Source: Alphaproteobacteria bacterium
GTDB taxonomy: Bacteria; Pseudomonadota; Alphaproteobacteria; ATCC43930; CGMCC-115725
NCBI GenBank assembly: GCA_005884825.1
Contig: VAZT01000297.1
Location: 1 to 9,682, forward strand
Reading direction: 5' to 3'
Length of the DNA stretch: 9,682 bases
The notes below the pieces were generated by a model. The model was not told the DNA's origin. It saw only the letters and a list, made by a program, of their open reading frames with translations, and did not search any database. The position numbers and the translations under genes are program-made. This document shows positions 1-6,385 of this stretch, piece by piece (within the stretch, counting starts at the first letter, position 1; each line of letters begins with the position of its first letter).

Positions 1-2
1 TG

Positions 3-296
3 GCCACGGCGAGTGCATTTGGCAGCCTGTGGCTGTCCAGCGATCCCGCCACTTCCAGCATGGGCAAATTGATGGCGCTGGCGCTCGTCTGCACAATGGC
101 GGCGGCGGTGCTGTTCCAACCTGCGTTGATGGGACGGCCGCGTACAAAACCGGACTGGGTCGTGCGTCGCGCGACACCGCCTCGAGGCACAATCCCAGCG
201 CCGTCCCGCACCCCAGCGCGGATATCGGAGAACCGGCCTGCGTTAGCGGAGGTAGACGACAGCTACCGGGCAACCCGGGATGAGCGCGACAACTGA
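3..296 (+). CDS. RND/MMPL-family transporter, C-terminal fragment (HpnN-like)
   Basis: The frame is open from the first complete codon to a TGA at 294-296, so this is the end of a gene that starts to the left of the window. The fragment contains SLWLSSDPATSSMGKLMALA, then a hydrophobic helix and FQPALMGRPR. This is the typical ending of RND/MMPL exporters, where the last transmembrane helix follows an 'SxxPxxxSMGxLLAL' loop. The HpnN subgroup, linked to hopanoid lipid transport to the outer membrane, ends this way. About 50 further polar, Pro/Arg-rich residues form a probably disordered cytoplasmic tail. Only the last helix and tail are visible, so the substrate cannot be read here; HpnN is inferred from recollection of the family. 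The stop overlaps the next gene's start by 17 bp, so the two are probably co-transcribed. Confidence 0.7.
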   Translation, partial: ATASAFGSLWLSSDPATSSMGKLMALALVCTMAAAVLFQPALMGRPRTKPDWVVRRATPPRGTIPAPSRTPARISENRPALAEVDDSYRATRDERDN

Positions 297-1542
297 GCAA
301 CTCACCGGCTCCATCGGTTTGATGAATCGGTCGAGCCTGGCGCTCGATAATCTGCGCGCCTTTGTCATCCTGCTGGTGCTGTCGTTCCACTCGGTGCTGG
401 CATACCTGCAATTTCTCCCCGCGGAGCCGTTTTCGTTCGACAGCCCCCCCTATCTGTGGCGCGCCTTTCCGATTGTCGACAGCCATCGGTGGGTCGGCTT
501 CGACCTGTATTGCGCCTGGCAAGACGTCTTTCTGATGTCGTTGTTTTTCTTTCTGTCGGGGCTGTTCGTCTGGCCAAGCCTGAACCGGAAGGGGGCCGCA
601 AATTTCCTCAACGGCCGTCTGTTGCGGCTCGGCCTGCCGTTTGTGCTCGTCGTCGCATTATTGATGCCCGCGACGCTCTATCCGACTTATCTGCAGACGG
701 CGAGCGATCCGGGCGTTGCGGCCTATTGGCGGCACTGGCTCGCATTGCCATTCTGGCCATGCGGGCCGATGTGGTTCTTGTGGCTGCTGCTGGTCGGCGA
801 CTTTGGCGCTGCTGCCGTGCATCGATTTGCGCCGCGGCTGGGCAATCACCTGGTCCGCCTCGCTTCGGTCGCTGAAGCCCATCCGGCCCGATTCTTTGCG
901 TGTTTTGTTTTCGTCACGATGCTGGCTTATGTGCCCTTGGCCCTCCTGTTTACGCCCTCGGCGTGGTTCCAGCTGGGGCCATTCGCGTTTCAGCTCAGCC
1001 GCCCCTTGCACTACGCCCTCTATTTTTTTGCCGGCGTCGGCGTCGGGGCCGGAGGTGTCGAACGCGGTCTTTTCGCAACTGACGGACCACTGGTGCGGCG
1101 GTGGGCGGCCTGGATTATCGCCGCCGTGGTGTCATTGTGCGCGTGGATGGGATTTACCGGGCTGACGATGGAGGAAGGGGCGTCGGCTCCCCTGGGTTTG
1201 CAGACCCTAGCCGATCTCGGTTTTGTGCTCGCCTGCTTTTCCAGCTGCTTTGCCGTGCTCGGGGTCGTGCTGCGCTTTGCCGCCCGCAGACTGCCGTCGC
1301 TGGCCGGACTTAGCTCCAGCGCCTACGGCATGTACCTGGTGCACTACTTGTTTGTCGTCTGGCTGCAGTTCGCGCTGCTCGGCATGGCGCTCCCGGCCGT
1401 CTTCAAGGGCGCGGTGGTTTTCTCCGGTACCCTGTTCCTCACCTGGAGCACGGTTGCCGCACTTGGCCGCCTTCCACCCGTCGGTCAGATAATCGGCGCG
1501 GACCGGGCCAAGGGAGCTGCCAGAGGGGCGGCGCCGTCATAG
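280..1542 (+). CDS. Acyltransferase-3 family integral membrane protein
   Basis: This 420-residue polytopic membrane protein has about ten hydrophobic segments. Family hallmarks are LDNLRAF with Arg26 and the catalytic-type His37 in LSFHS within helix 1, FFLSGLF near 90-96, an Arg-rich loop RLLRLGLP at 113-120, GPMWFLW at 162-168, and YGMYLVHY in the last third. Acyltransferase-3 proteins move acetyl, succinyl or other acyl groups onto sugars or lipids of the envelope, including O-antigen, glucans and exopolysaccharide. The acceptor cannot be told from sequence; this subgroup resembles the OpgC/MdoC-like branch. The ATG at 280 lies inside the upstream transporter's last codons, which favours translational coupling. 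An in-frame ATG at 322 is an alternative but has no better ribosome site. The 3' end overlaps the convergent esterase pseudogene by 58 bp. Confidence 0.88.
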   Translation: MSATTEQLTGSIGLMNRSSLALDNLRAFVILLVLSFHSVLAYLQFLPAEPFSFDSPPYLWRAFPIVDSHRWVGFDLYCAWQDVFLMSLFFFLSGLFVWPSLNRKGAANFLNGRLLRLGLPFVLVVALLMPATLYPTYLQTASDPGVAAYWRHWLALPFWPCGPMWFLWLLLVGDFGAAAVHRFAPRLGNHLVRLASVAEAHPARFFACFVFVTMLAYVPLALLFTPSAWFQLGPFAFQLSRPLHYALYFFAGVGVGAGGVERGLFATDGPLVRRWAAWIIAAVVSLCAWMGFTGLTMEEGASAPLGLQTLADLGFVLACFSSCFAVLGVVLRFAARRLPSLAGLSSSAYGMYLVHYLFVVWLQFALLGMALPAVFKGAVVFSGTLFLTWSTVAALGRLPPVGQIIGADRAKGAARGAAPS

Positions 1543-2337
1543 CCCGTCTTTTCCCGCACGCCCATTTTTTCCCGAACGAACGCGCCGACGCGTTCGATCG
1601 CGCGGCGGGCTTCCGGGATGAGCGGCACGAAGACATGCCAAACGTGCGGCATGCGCGGCCATATTTCGAGCTCGACCTGACACCCGGCGGCGCGCATGCG
1701 ATCGGCCATCCGTACGGCGTCGTCGCGCAACACCTCATCGCTGCCGACCTGAATGATCGTCGGGGGCAGCCCGGCGGGATCGCCGTAAAGCGGCGAGACA
1801 TAGGGAGCGCGCGGATCGGCGCCGGCGAGATAGTCATTGACGAACAATGGCGGATCATCGGCGCTGAGCATCGGATCGTAGATGGCGTTCACCCGGAGCG
1901 AGGCCCCGGTAAGTGCGAGATCGGTCCAGGGCGACAAAGCGGCGGCAGCGGCCGGTAGCGGATAGCCCTCGTCGCGCAGCCTCAGCATCAGCGAAAAGAC
2001 GAGCCCGCCGCCCGCCGAATCCCCCATGACTGCAATCCGACTCGGGTCCGCCCCCTGCGGTGAGATGCCGGTAAAGGTTCGGCGAGCCGATGATGAAGGC
2101 TCCGCCATGCAGGAAGAGGACATGGCGCTCGGCTACGGAAGAGGGGGTGGCGATCAGATCCGCCCTGACCCCGTCGGCATCGACAGGGAGGGTCCGAGTG
2201 TGCGGGGGCGGGTCCGGAACCAACCGCTCGGCGACAGTCACAAACCGCCTGTGCTGCTCGACCGTCAGCTCGCGGTGATTGCGATGCTTGATCAACCAGC
2301 GCAGGCCGGCCCGGACCATCTCGGCTCTCACACTCAT
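1485..2337 (-). pseudogene. Alpha/beta-hydrolase (HSL/GDXG lipase-esterase) disrupted by internal deletion
   Basis: Two minus-strand frames together make most of one hormone-sensitive-lipase-type esterase. The N-terminal part starts at an ATG (2335-2337) with an AAGGGA-like site upstream, and carries the oxyanion-hole motif FLHGGAFIIGSP followed by NLYRHLT. The C-terminal part is in another frame. It begins at QGADPSRIAV and carries the nucleophile elbow GDSAGGG, the Asp region VGSDEVLRDD and the His region PHVWHVF, so the full catalytic triad survives. In intact relatives about 45 residues, including the DYRLAPEHPFPAA motif, lie between these pieces. Here the join falls at about 2055-2061, implying loss of roughly 130 bp that is not a multiple of three. 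Translation from the ATG would give a 160-residue product without the triad. A sequencing error alone cannot explain it, because residues are missing as well as the frame. Confidence 0.8.
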
Positions 2338-2447
2338 CTTGCTCGTTATTCCCTTCGGTCGGGCTGTTGGCGCGGTGGCAACATGAAGAGGTCAGCCTGT
2401 CACGGCAGGCTCCTTCACACCATTTCCTGAAACAAATCTGGCTTTGC

Positions 2448-2453
2448 GGAGAA
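2448..2453 (+). promoter_or_regulatory. Ribosome binding site deciding the GTG start of the aminotransferase
   Basis: GGAGAA lies 7 nt before the GTG at 2461. It supports GTG over the in-frame ATG at 2476, for which the same site would be about 22 nt away. Confidence 0.6.
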
Positions 2454-2460
2454 AACGAAG

Positions 2461-3636
2461 GTGCGGTTCTCACCAATGGTCGATCGCATCGCCGCGCGGG
2501 GCGCCGATGCCTGGAGCATCCACATGGAGGCGGCACGGCTGCGCGACCAGGGCCAGGATGTCATTTTTTTGACGGTCGGCGATCCCGACCAGGCGCCGCC
2601 CGCACCGGTCATCGACGCGACGATCGATGCGCTGCGCCGCCATCGCACCGGATACTCCTCGATCATCGGCTATCCCAAGGTCCGCGAGGCGATCGCCGCG
2701 CGGGTTCAGCGGCGCACCGGACGTCGGTGCCGCGCCGACAACGTCGTCGTCACACCCGGCGCTCAGGGCGGGGTGTATTGCGCGTTGCAGTGCCTCGCCG
2801 GCCCGGGCGACGAAGTCATTGTGCCGGAGCCGATCTACAACACCTACGCTCCGGTGATCGCCGCGAGCGGCGCCCGCCTGGTGACGGTGCCGTTGCGCGC
2901 CGAGCGGGGCTTTCATCCGGATCTCGAGGCGATCGCTGCCGCCGTCACGCCGCGCACCCGCGTAATCTGGATCAACAGCCCGCACAATCCCACGGGCGTC
3001 GTGTTCACCGCGGACGAGGTCGCCGGGATCGCCGAGCTGTGCCGCCGCCGCGATTTGTGGCTGCTTTCCGACGAGGTCTATGAAGACCTGGCCTTTGCCC
3101 GGCCGCATGTCAGCCCGTGGTCGTTGCCCGACATGGCCGAGCGCACCGTCATCGTCTCGAGCCTGTCGAAATCGCACGCGATGCCGGGGTTTCGCTTTGG
3201 TTGGATCGTCGGCCCGCCAGCCTTGTCGGCGCACCTTTTCGAGCTGCTGGTCGCGATGATCTACGGCAGCCCGGCCTTCATCCAGGACGGGGTAATGCCG
3301 GCTCTCGAAGCCGATCTCCCCGAGATGGCCGCGCTCCGCGAGGCTTACCGCCATCGCGCCGGAATGCTCTCGGAAATCCTTGCCGAGGCCCCCAATTGCC
3401 GAGTGACGCGGCCCGAGGGGGGCATGTTCGTGCTGATGGACATTCGCGGCACGGGTATCGCTTCCGCGGCATTCGCGCGCGATCTGCTGATGCGAGAACA
3501 TGTCGCCGTCCTGCCATGCGACAGCTTTGGACCGAGCGCCGCCGGACACCTGCGGATCTCCTTAACCGCCGCCGAGCCACGCCTCGCCGAGGCGGGCCAC
3601 CGCATCGTCCGCTTCGCGCAGAGCATCGCCGGCTAG
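2461..3636 (+). CDS. PLP-dependent class I/II aminotransferase, AruH-like
   Basis: This 391-residue fold-type I aminotransferase is full length for the family. Visible active-site features are SPHNPTG (Asn176), SDEVY (Asp204, Tyr207), the PLP Lys237 in SSLSKSHAMPG, Arg245 just after it, and the substrate-carboxylate Arg365 in GHLRISL. The string SKSHAM, followed by GW.VGP.AL.AHL and YGSP.FIQD, closely matches what I recall of Pseudomonas AruH, arginine:pyruvate transaminase of the arginine transaminase pathway. The N-terminus MRFS..VDRIA..GA.AW.IH also lines up with AruH, which supports the GTG start at 2461 rather than the ATG at 2476. The cytosolic reaction would be transfer of an alpha-amino group to pyruvate or another keto acid. 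Substrate is inferred: no other arginine-pathway gene is visible, and related proteins act on aspartate or aromatic amino acids. It is divergent from the esterase pseudogene, with 123 bp between starts. Confidence 0.88.
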   Translation: MRFSPMVDRIAARGADAWSIHMEAARLRDQGQDVIFLTVGDPDQAPPAPVIDATIDALRRHRTGYSSIIGYPKVREAIAARVQRRTGRRCRADNVVVTPGAQGGVYCALQCLAGPGDEVIVPEPIYNTYAPVIAASGARLVTVPLRAERGFHPDLEAIAAAVTPRTRVIWINSPHNPTGVVFTADEVAGIAELCRRRDLWLLSDEVYEDLAFARPHVSPWSLPDMAERTVIVSSLSKSHAMPGFRFGWIVGPPALSAHLFELLVAMIYGSPAFIQDGVMPALEADLPEMAALREAYRHRAGMLSEILAEAPNCRVTRPEGGMFVLMDIRGTGIASAAFARDLLMREHVAVLPCDSFGPSAAGHLRISLTAAEPRLAEAGHRIVRFAQSIAG

Positions 3637-3816
3637 CGCGAATATCGAGGCAATCTCGGGCCCCTGAGCGTGTCAATCAAGCCGATCCGCTCGGCGACGT
3701 TATCGCCGAGGCCTCCGCCGCCGGTTAATATTTAGATATCACGTAATTGCCATATTAGCATTGTAGTCTCTGGGCACCCGTGAGCGGGGTGCGAGATTGC
3801 GTTGAAGGAGTTGCCG
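3637..3816. other. Intergenic stretch with hairpins and AT-rich island
   Basis: This is the left part of the 420-bp gap between the aminotransferase and the next large gene. It contains a perfect 8-bp stem (3690-3710), an AT-rich island around 3724-3769 that stands out from the surrounding GC-rich DNA, and a short stem GCACCC/GGGTGC at about 3773-3791. The AT-rich island probably holds the promoter of the small reading frame at 3817, but I could not assign convincing -35 and -10 boxes. No convincing gene was seen on either strand here. Confidence 0.5.
3690..3710 (+). terminator. Hairpin downstream of the aminotransferase, possible terminator
   Basis: CTCGGCGA and TCGCCGAG form a perfect 8-bp stem around a 5-nt CGTTA loop, about 54 nt after the aminotransferase stop. 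No T-run follows directly, so intrinsic termination is uncertain; it may only block 3' exonucleases. Confidence 0.35.
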
Positions 3817-3909
3817 ATGCCTGATCTCGACCAGATAAAACAGGGCGAACAGGGAGCGGGATCCGCGCGGGCGGGACCGAGGCGGGCGGAATCCCGCCGG
3901 GCGCCCTAG
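3817..3909 (+). pseudogene. Truncated, frameshifted remnant of a DUF5681-type gene
   Basis: A strong ribosome site, AAGGAG (3805-3810), lies 6 nt before an ATG that opens a 30-codon frame starting MPDLDQIKQGEQG. Small DUF5681 proteins of alphaproteobacteria start almost identically as I remember them, and continue into an Arg/Gly-rich stretch ending SGNPAGRP, then 80-100 more residues. Here the frame drifts into an Arg/Ala-rich sequence and stops at a TAG. In the neighbouring frame, GRNPAGRP is readable at about 3884-3907, which is the expected motif displaced by a frameshift. Nothing resembling the rest of the domain follows. The TAG stop sits on the left end of the inserted element. The start signals are therefore old and intact while the body is lost. 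DUF5681 has no firm function; many copies lie near phage or mobile DNA. Confidence 0.6.
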
Positions 3910-4060
3910 TGCTCAGATTCATTCACACGAATCAATGCGCCATGAAGCACCTCGCTTCACCGGCGAAAGCCGGTGCCCACGGCAGAAGTGGATCCCGGCC
4001 TTCCCCGGGAAAGCGAGGAGGGGGCGTCAACTGACTTATCTGAATGATTCTGAGCACTAG
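3906..4060. mobile_element. 155-bp MITE-like element with 20-bp terminal inverted repeats
   Basis: The left end CTAGTGCTCAGATTCATTCA (3906-3925) is the reverse complement of the right end (4041-4060) with one mismatch, near the centre. Both ends carry CTAG, so the TA inside it may be the duplicated target (3907-3908 and 4058-4059), as for IS630/Tc1-mariner transposons. The element is far too short to encode a transposase, so it would have been moved in trans by a related full-length element. The empty site would read CCC-TA-GCC. In that state the stop codons of both flanking frames would overlap in one CTAG. Assignment to the IS630 group is inference from the TA/CTAG ends. A simple long hairpin or a REP-derived repeat are the alternatives. 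Confidence 0.6.
3958..4010. repeat. REP-like paired hairpins nested inside the element
   Basis: Two GC-rich stems lie in the element's core. The first is CACCGGC-GAAA-GCCGGTG (3958-3975), a 7-bp stem with a GAAA tetraloop. The second is TCCCGG-CCTTCC-CCGGGA (3993-4010). The wording CCGGCGAAAGCCGG...GGATCCCGGCCTTCCCCGGGAA resembles a dispersed intergenic repeat seen many times in alphaproteobacterial genomes. It could act as a two-way transcript end between the convergent flanking genes, although no T-run is present. Confidence 0.55.
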
Positions 4061-5409
4061 CCTATGGGCGAAAGGCCGAATGTCTCGGCAACCAGTAACG
4101 CGTTGAGCGTCAGCACAACTACGGCGCCGATGCCGGCTGCGGCTTGGGTCGGCCAGCGATTGGCGAAGCGGCCCATGAGGTCGGGGCGTCTTGTGAACAA
4201 GATGAGGGCGATCATCGGCAGCGGAAGGGTGATGCTCAAAACGACCTGGCTGAGAACAAGCGCCTCGGTTGTATCGACGCCCAGTGCGACGACGGCGAAG
4301 GCCGGGAGCATCGTGACGAGCCGCCGCAGCCAGATCGGGATGCGGAAGCCGACAAAACCTTGCATGATCATTTGCCCGGCGAGCGTCCCGACCGTCGAGC
4401 TGGAAACGCCGGAAGCGAGCAGCGAGACGAGGAACACCGTGGCTGCCGCCCCGCCGAGCAGCGGGATCAACGTGTGATAGGCGGTTTTGATCTCAGCGAC
4501 TTCGGGGTGGCCCGAATGGAAAGCGGCCGACGCCATCAATACCATCGCGATGTTTACCAGTCCCGCGACGGTCAGCGCGGCGATCACCTCGTGATTGGAG
4601 ATGCGGACCAGCCTTCGCTTTTCGACCTCGTTGCGGGGCGGAATGCGAGCCTGGGTCAGCCCGGAATGGAGATAGACGGCATGCGGCATGACCGTCGCGC
4701 CGATGATGCCGACAGCCAGCAAGAGCGCCTGACCATCGGCGATTTGCGGGACGGCCAGATGCAGGGCGGCCGAGCGCCAGTCGACCGGCGCGATAAACAT
4801 CTCGACCAGATAACAGAGGGCGATCACGGCTACGAGCCCGCCGATAATCAGCTCGAGTGGACGGAACCCGCGGCTTTCGAACAGCAAGACGCCCCAAACG
4901 ACAATCCCCGTCACGGCCATGCCGCTCAACAGCGGCATGTTGAACAGCAATGCCAGGCCGATCGAGCCGCCGAGAAACTCGGCGAGATCGGTCGCCATCG
5001 CGGCGATTTCGCTGACCACCCACATTGCCAGCACGACCGGCCGGGGGAACTCGTCGCGGCAGATCTCGGCGAGGTTCCGGCCGGTCACGATGCCGAGCTT
5101 GGCCGAGAGCGCCTGAAACAGCATCGCGATCAAATTGGCGAGCAGCACAACCCAGAGCAGACCGTAGCCGTATTTCGCGCCCGCCTGGATATTCGTCGCG
5201 AAATTGCCCGGGTCCATATAGGCGATCGACGCGACCACGGCGGGGCCGGCAAAGGCGAGGTAACGGTGCCAGCCCAGCCGTTGGCGGTCCAGTACCTGAC
5301 GGGCTGCCGCGACCGTGCGCTCGGTGAGCGGCGCCGCTCTCGGCCCGCCGAACAAGGCCCGAGTGCGCGCGAGGACCTGGTCGGTATGCGACGGATCGAG
5401 GAAGACCAT
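4057..5409 (-). CDS. mntH: NRAMP-family divalent metal transporter (manganese importer MntH)
   Basis: This 450-residue inner-membrane protein takes up Mn2+ (and Fe2+ or related ions) with protons. The first helix carries the metal-site motif MDPGNFATN (Asp66, Asn69). The consensus stretch between helices is seen as GLLWVVLLANL...GRNLAE. Helix 4 shows SEIAAMATDLAE, and helix 6 shows the second metal motif MPH (241-243) followed by AVYLHSGL. Eleven hydrophobic segments are consistent with NRAMP. About 50 residues precede helix 1, longer than E. coli MntH but normal for the alphaproteobacterial form. The ATG at 5407-5409 has an AGCGAGGAC site just upstream. It lies 36 bp after the Mn-catalase on the same strand, so the two form a likely operon; this supports manganese as the real substrate. 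Its TAG stop (4057-4059) falls in the right end of the MITE-like element, but the protein still ends with the usual last helix and looks complete. Confidence 0.92.
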   Translation of the reverse strand: MVFLDPSHTDQVLARTRALFGGPRAAPLTERTVAAARQVLDRQRLGWHRYLAFAGPAVVASIAYMDPGNFATNIQAGAKYGYGLLWVVLLANLIAMLFQALSAKLGIVTGRNLAEICRDEFPRPVVLAMWVVSEIAAMATDLAEFLGGSIGLALLFNMPLLSGMAVTGIVVWGVLLFESRGFRPLELIIGGLVAVIALCYLVEMFIAPVDWRSAALHLAVPQIADGQALLLAVGIIGATVMPHAVYLHSGLTQARIPPRNEVEKRRLVRISNHEVIAALTVAGLVNIAMVLMASAAFHSGHPEVAEIKTAYHTLIPLLGGAAATVFLVSLLASGVSSSTVGTLAGQMIMQGFVGFRIPIWLRRLVTMLPAFAVVALGVDTTEALVLSQVVLSITLPLPMIALILFTRRPDLMGRFANRWPTQAAAGIGAVVVLTLNALLVAETFGLSPIG

Positions 5410-5445
5410 GGTCCTCGCTGCTCCCGGCGGCTACGCAGATACGCG

Positions 5446-6195
5446 CTATTCGGCCGCTCTTGCGGTGCGGCGCTCGTCGTCGGGGTTCTTGACCTCAACC
5501 GGCACGCTGCCTTGCGGCGTCGGGTCGTTCACATATTTGAAAGCCGGCTCGCTGTTCCACGGACCCCGGGCGTCGAGCTGGCCGTCCTTCGACAGATTGA
5601 AGTAGAGATCGACCGTCTCGTCCGGCTTGACGTAGCCGAAATTGGGATCGGTCAGCTTGCCGAGCGACTCGAGCGCCTTCATGAACATGTTGGTGTGCGA
5701 GATCTCGCGGGTCAGAAGGAAGGTGAGCGCCTTCTTGCTGCCCTCGTCAGGCGACAACTTGATCAGCGCCTCGTAGGTCTGCCGCGCGCCCGCCTCGGCG
5801 GCGATGTCGGCGCGCAGATCTCGCACCACGTTGCCGCCCTCATTCACATAGGCCGAAGTCCAGGCCTGCCCCTTGCTGTCGACGAGATGTGGCCCGACGC
5901 CGCGGACCGCGAAGAGCGTGCTCTTGTAGGCGGCGTCTCTGGCGTCGCTCTTTTCGGTATGCTGCTCGATCATCCGTCCCACCATCTCGAGATGGCTGAA
6001 CTCCTCGAGAGCGATGTCGTGCAGCATGTCGCGTATCGCCGGATCCTCGACATGGAAAGACTGCGTCCAATAGGTCAGCGCCGCGCTCAATTCGCCGGTC
6101 GCGCCGCCGAACTGCTCCAGCAGCATCTCGCCAAAGCGCGGATCGGCGCCTTGGACCTTGACGTCGTACATCAGTTCCTTGCGGTGGAAGAACAT
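5446..6195 (-). CDS. Manganese catalase (di-Mn, ferritin-like)
   Basis: This 249-residue non-haem catalase would convert H2O2 to water and oxygen in the cytosol (EC 1.11.1.6). It is a four-helix ferritin-like protein, and all five di-manganese ligands expected from the Lactobacillus plantarum enzyme can be placed: Glu35 (GATGELSAAL), Glu65 and His68 (ALEEFSHLEM), Glu134 (AAEAGARQTYE) and His167 (TREISHTNMF). The C-terminal third (DLYFNLSKDG, RGPWN, FKYVNDP) is the tail that wraps neighbouring subunits in this family. Length is within the family range of about 230-300. The ATG at 6193-6195 has GAGGGG 6 nt upstream. It is the first gene of a probable two-gene operon with mntH, pairing Mn supply with a Mn-dependent enzyme. 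A 190-bp divergent region separates it from the cyclase. I could not identify an OxyR or Mur/MntR box there. Confidence 0.92.
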   Translation of the reverse strand: MFFHRKELMYDVKVQGADPRFGEMLLEQFGGATGELSAALTYWTQSFHVEDPAIRDMLHDIALEEFSHLEMVGRMIEQHTEKSDARDAAYKSTLFAVRGVGPHLVDSKGQAWTSAYVNEGGNVVRDLRADIAAEAGARQTYEALIKLSPDEGSKKALTFLLTREISHTNMFMKALESLGKLTDPNFGYVKPDETVDLYFNLSKDGQLDARGPWNSEPAFKYVNDPTPQGSVPVEVKNPDDERRTARAAE

Positions 6196-6201
6196 CGCAG
6201 A

Positions 6202-6207
6202 CCCCTC
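6202..6207 (-). promoter_or_regulatory. Ribosome binding site of the Mn-catalase
   Basis: Read on the minus strand, GAGGGG lies 6 nt before the ATG at 6193-6195. This good match fixes the catalase start. Confidence 0.6.
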
Positions 6208-6385
6208 GATGGGAAAAAGCTACCGCACGAACGCTTTCGCACGGCTGAGTCTCCCAACAGGCTTGTGGCTGACGAGGTTCCGCTTTACCGCGCAAGGGTC
6301 GGGCGGCAGATCGAATGCGCGCATCTCGCGAAACGCGTCATCCTCTTCGCTGCGCGACCGCGCGGCTGCGATTCTTAGCCAGTTT

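Noticed and set aside
29..283. Small plus-strand frame overlapping the transporter tail
   Set aside because: It is out of frame with the recognisable RND/MMPL C-terminus and has no family features.
2470..3549. A 359-codon open frame antisense to the aminotransferase
   Set aside because: The plus strand encodes a complete enzyme with all active-site residues; the antisense frame has shadow composition and no motifs.
4144..6378. A 744-codon open frame on the plus strand across mntH and the catalase
   Set aside because: It is antisense to two well-supported genes and rich in Asp, Arg, His and Gln, as expected from reverse reading of GC-rich codons. It matches no family.
6158..6385. N-terminal extension of the cyclase back to an ATG at 6158
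   Set aside because: This part is antisense to the catalase N-terminus and its leader, shows no domain, and the FHA domain starts only after 6422.
6196..6385. OxyR, Mur or MntR operator in the catalase-cyclase divergent region
   Set aside because: I looked for dyads and AT-rich boxes. Only a TATGAT string at about 6385-6390 overlapping the cyclase ATG stood out, without a convincing -35 partner.
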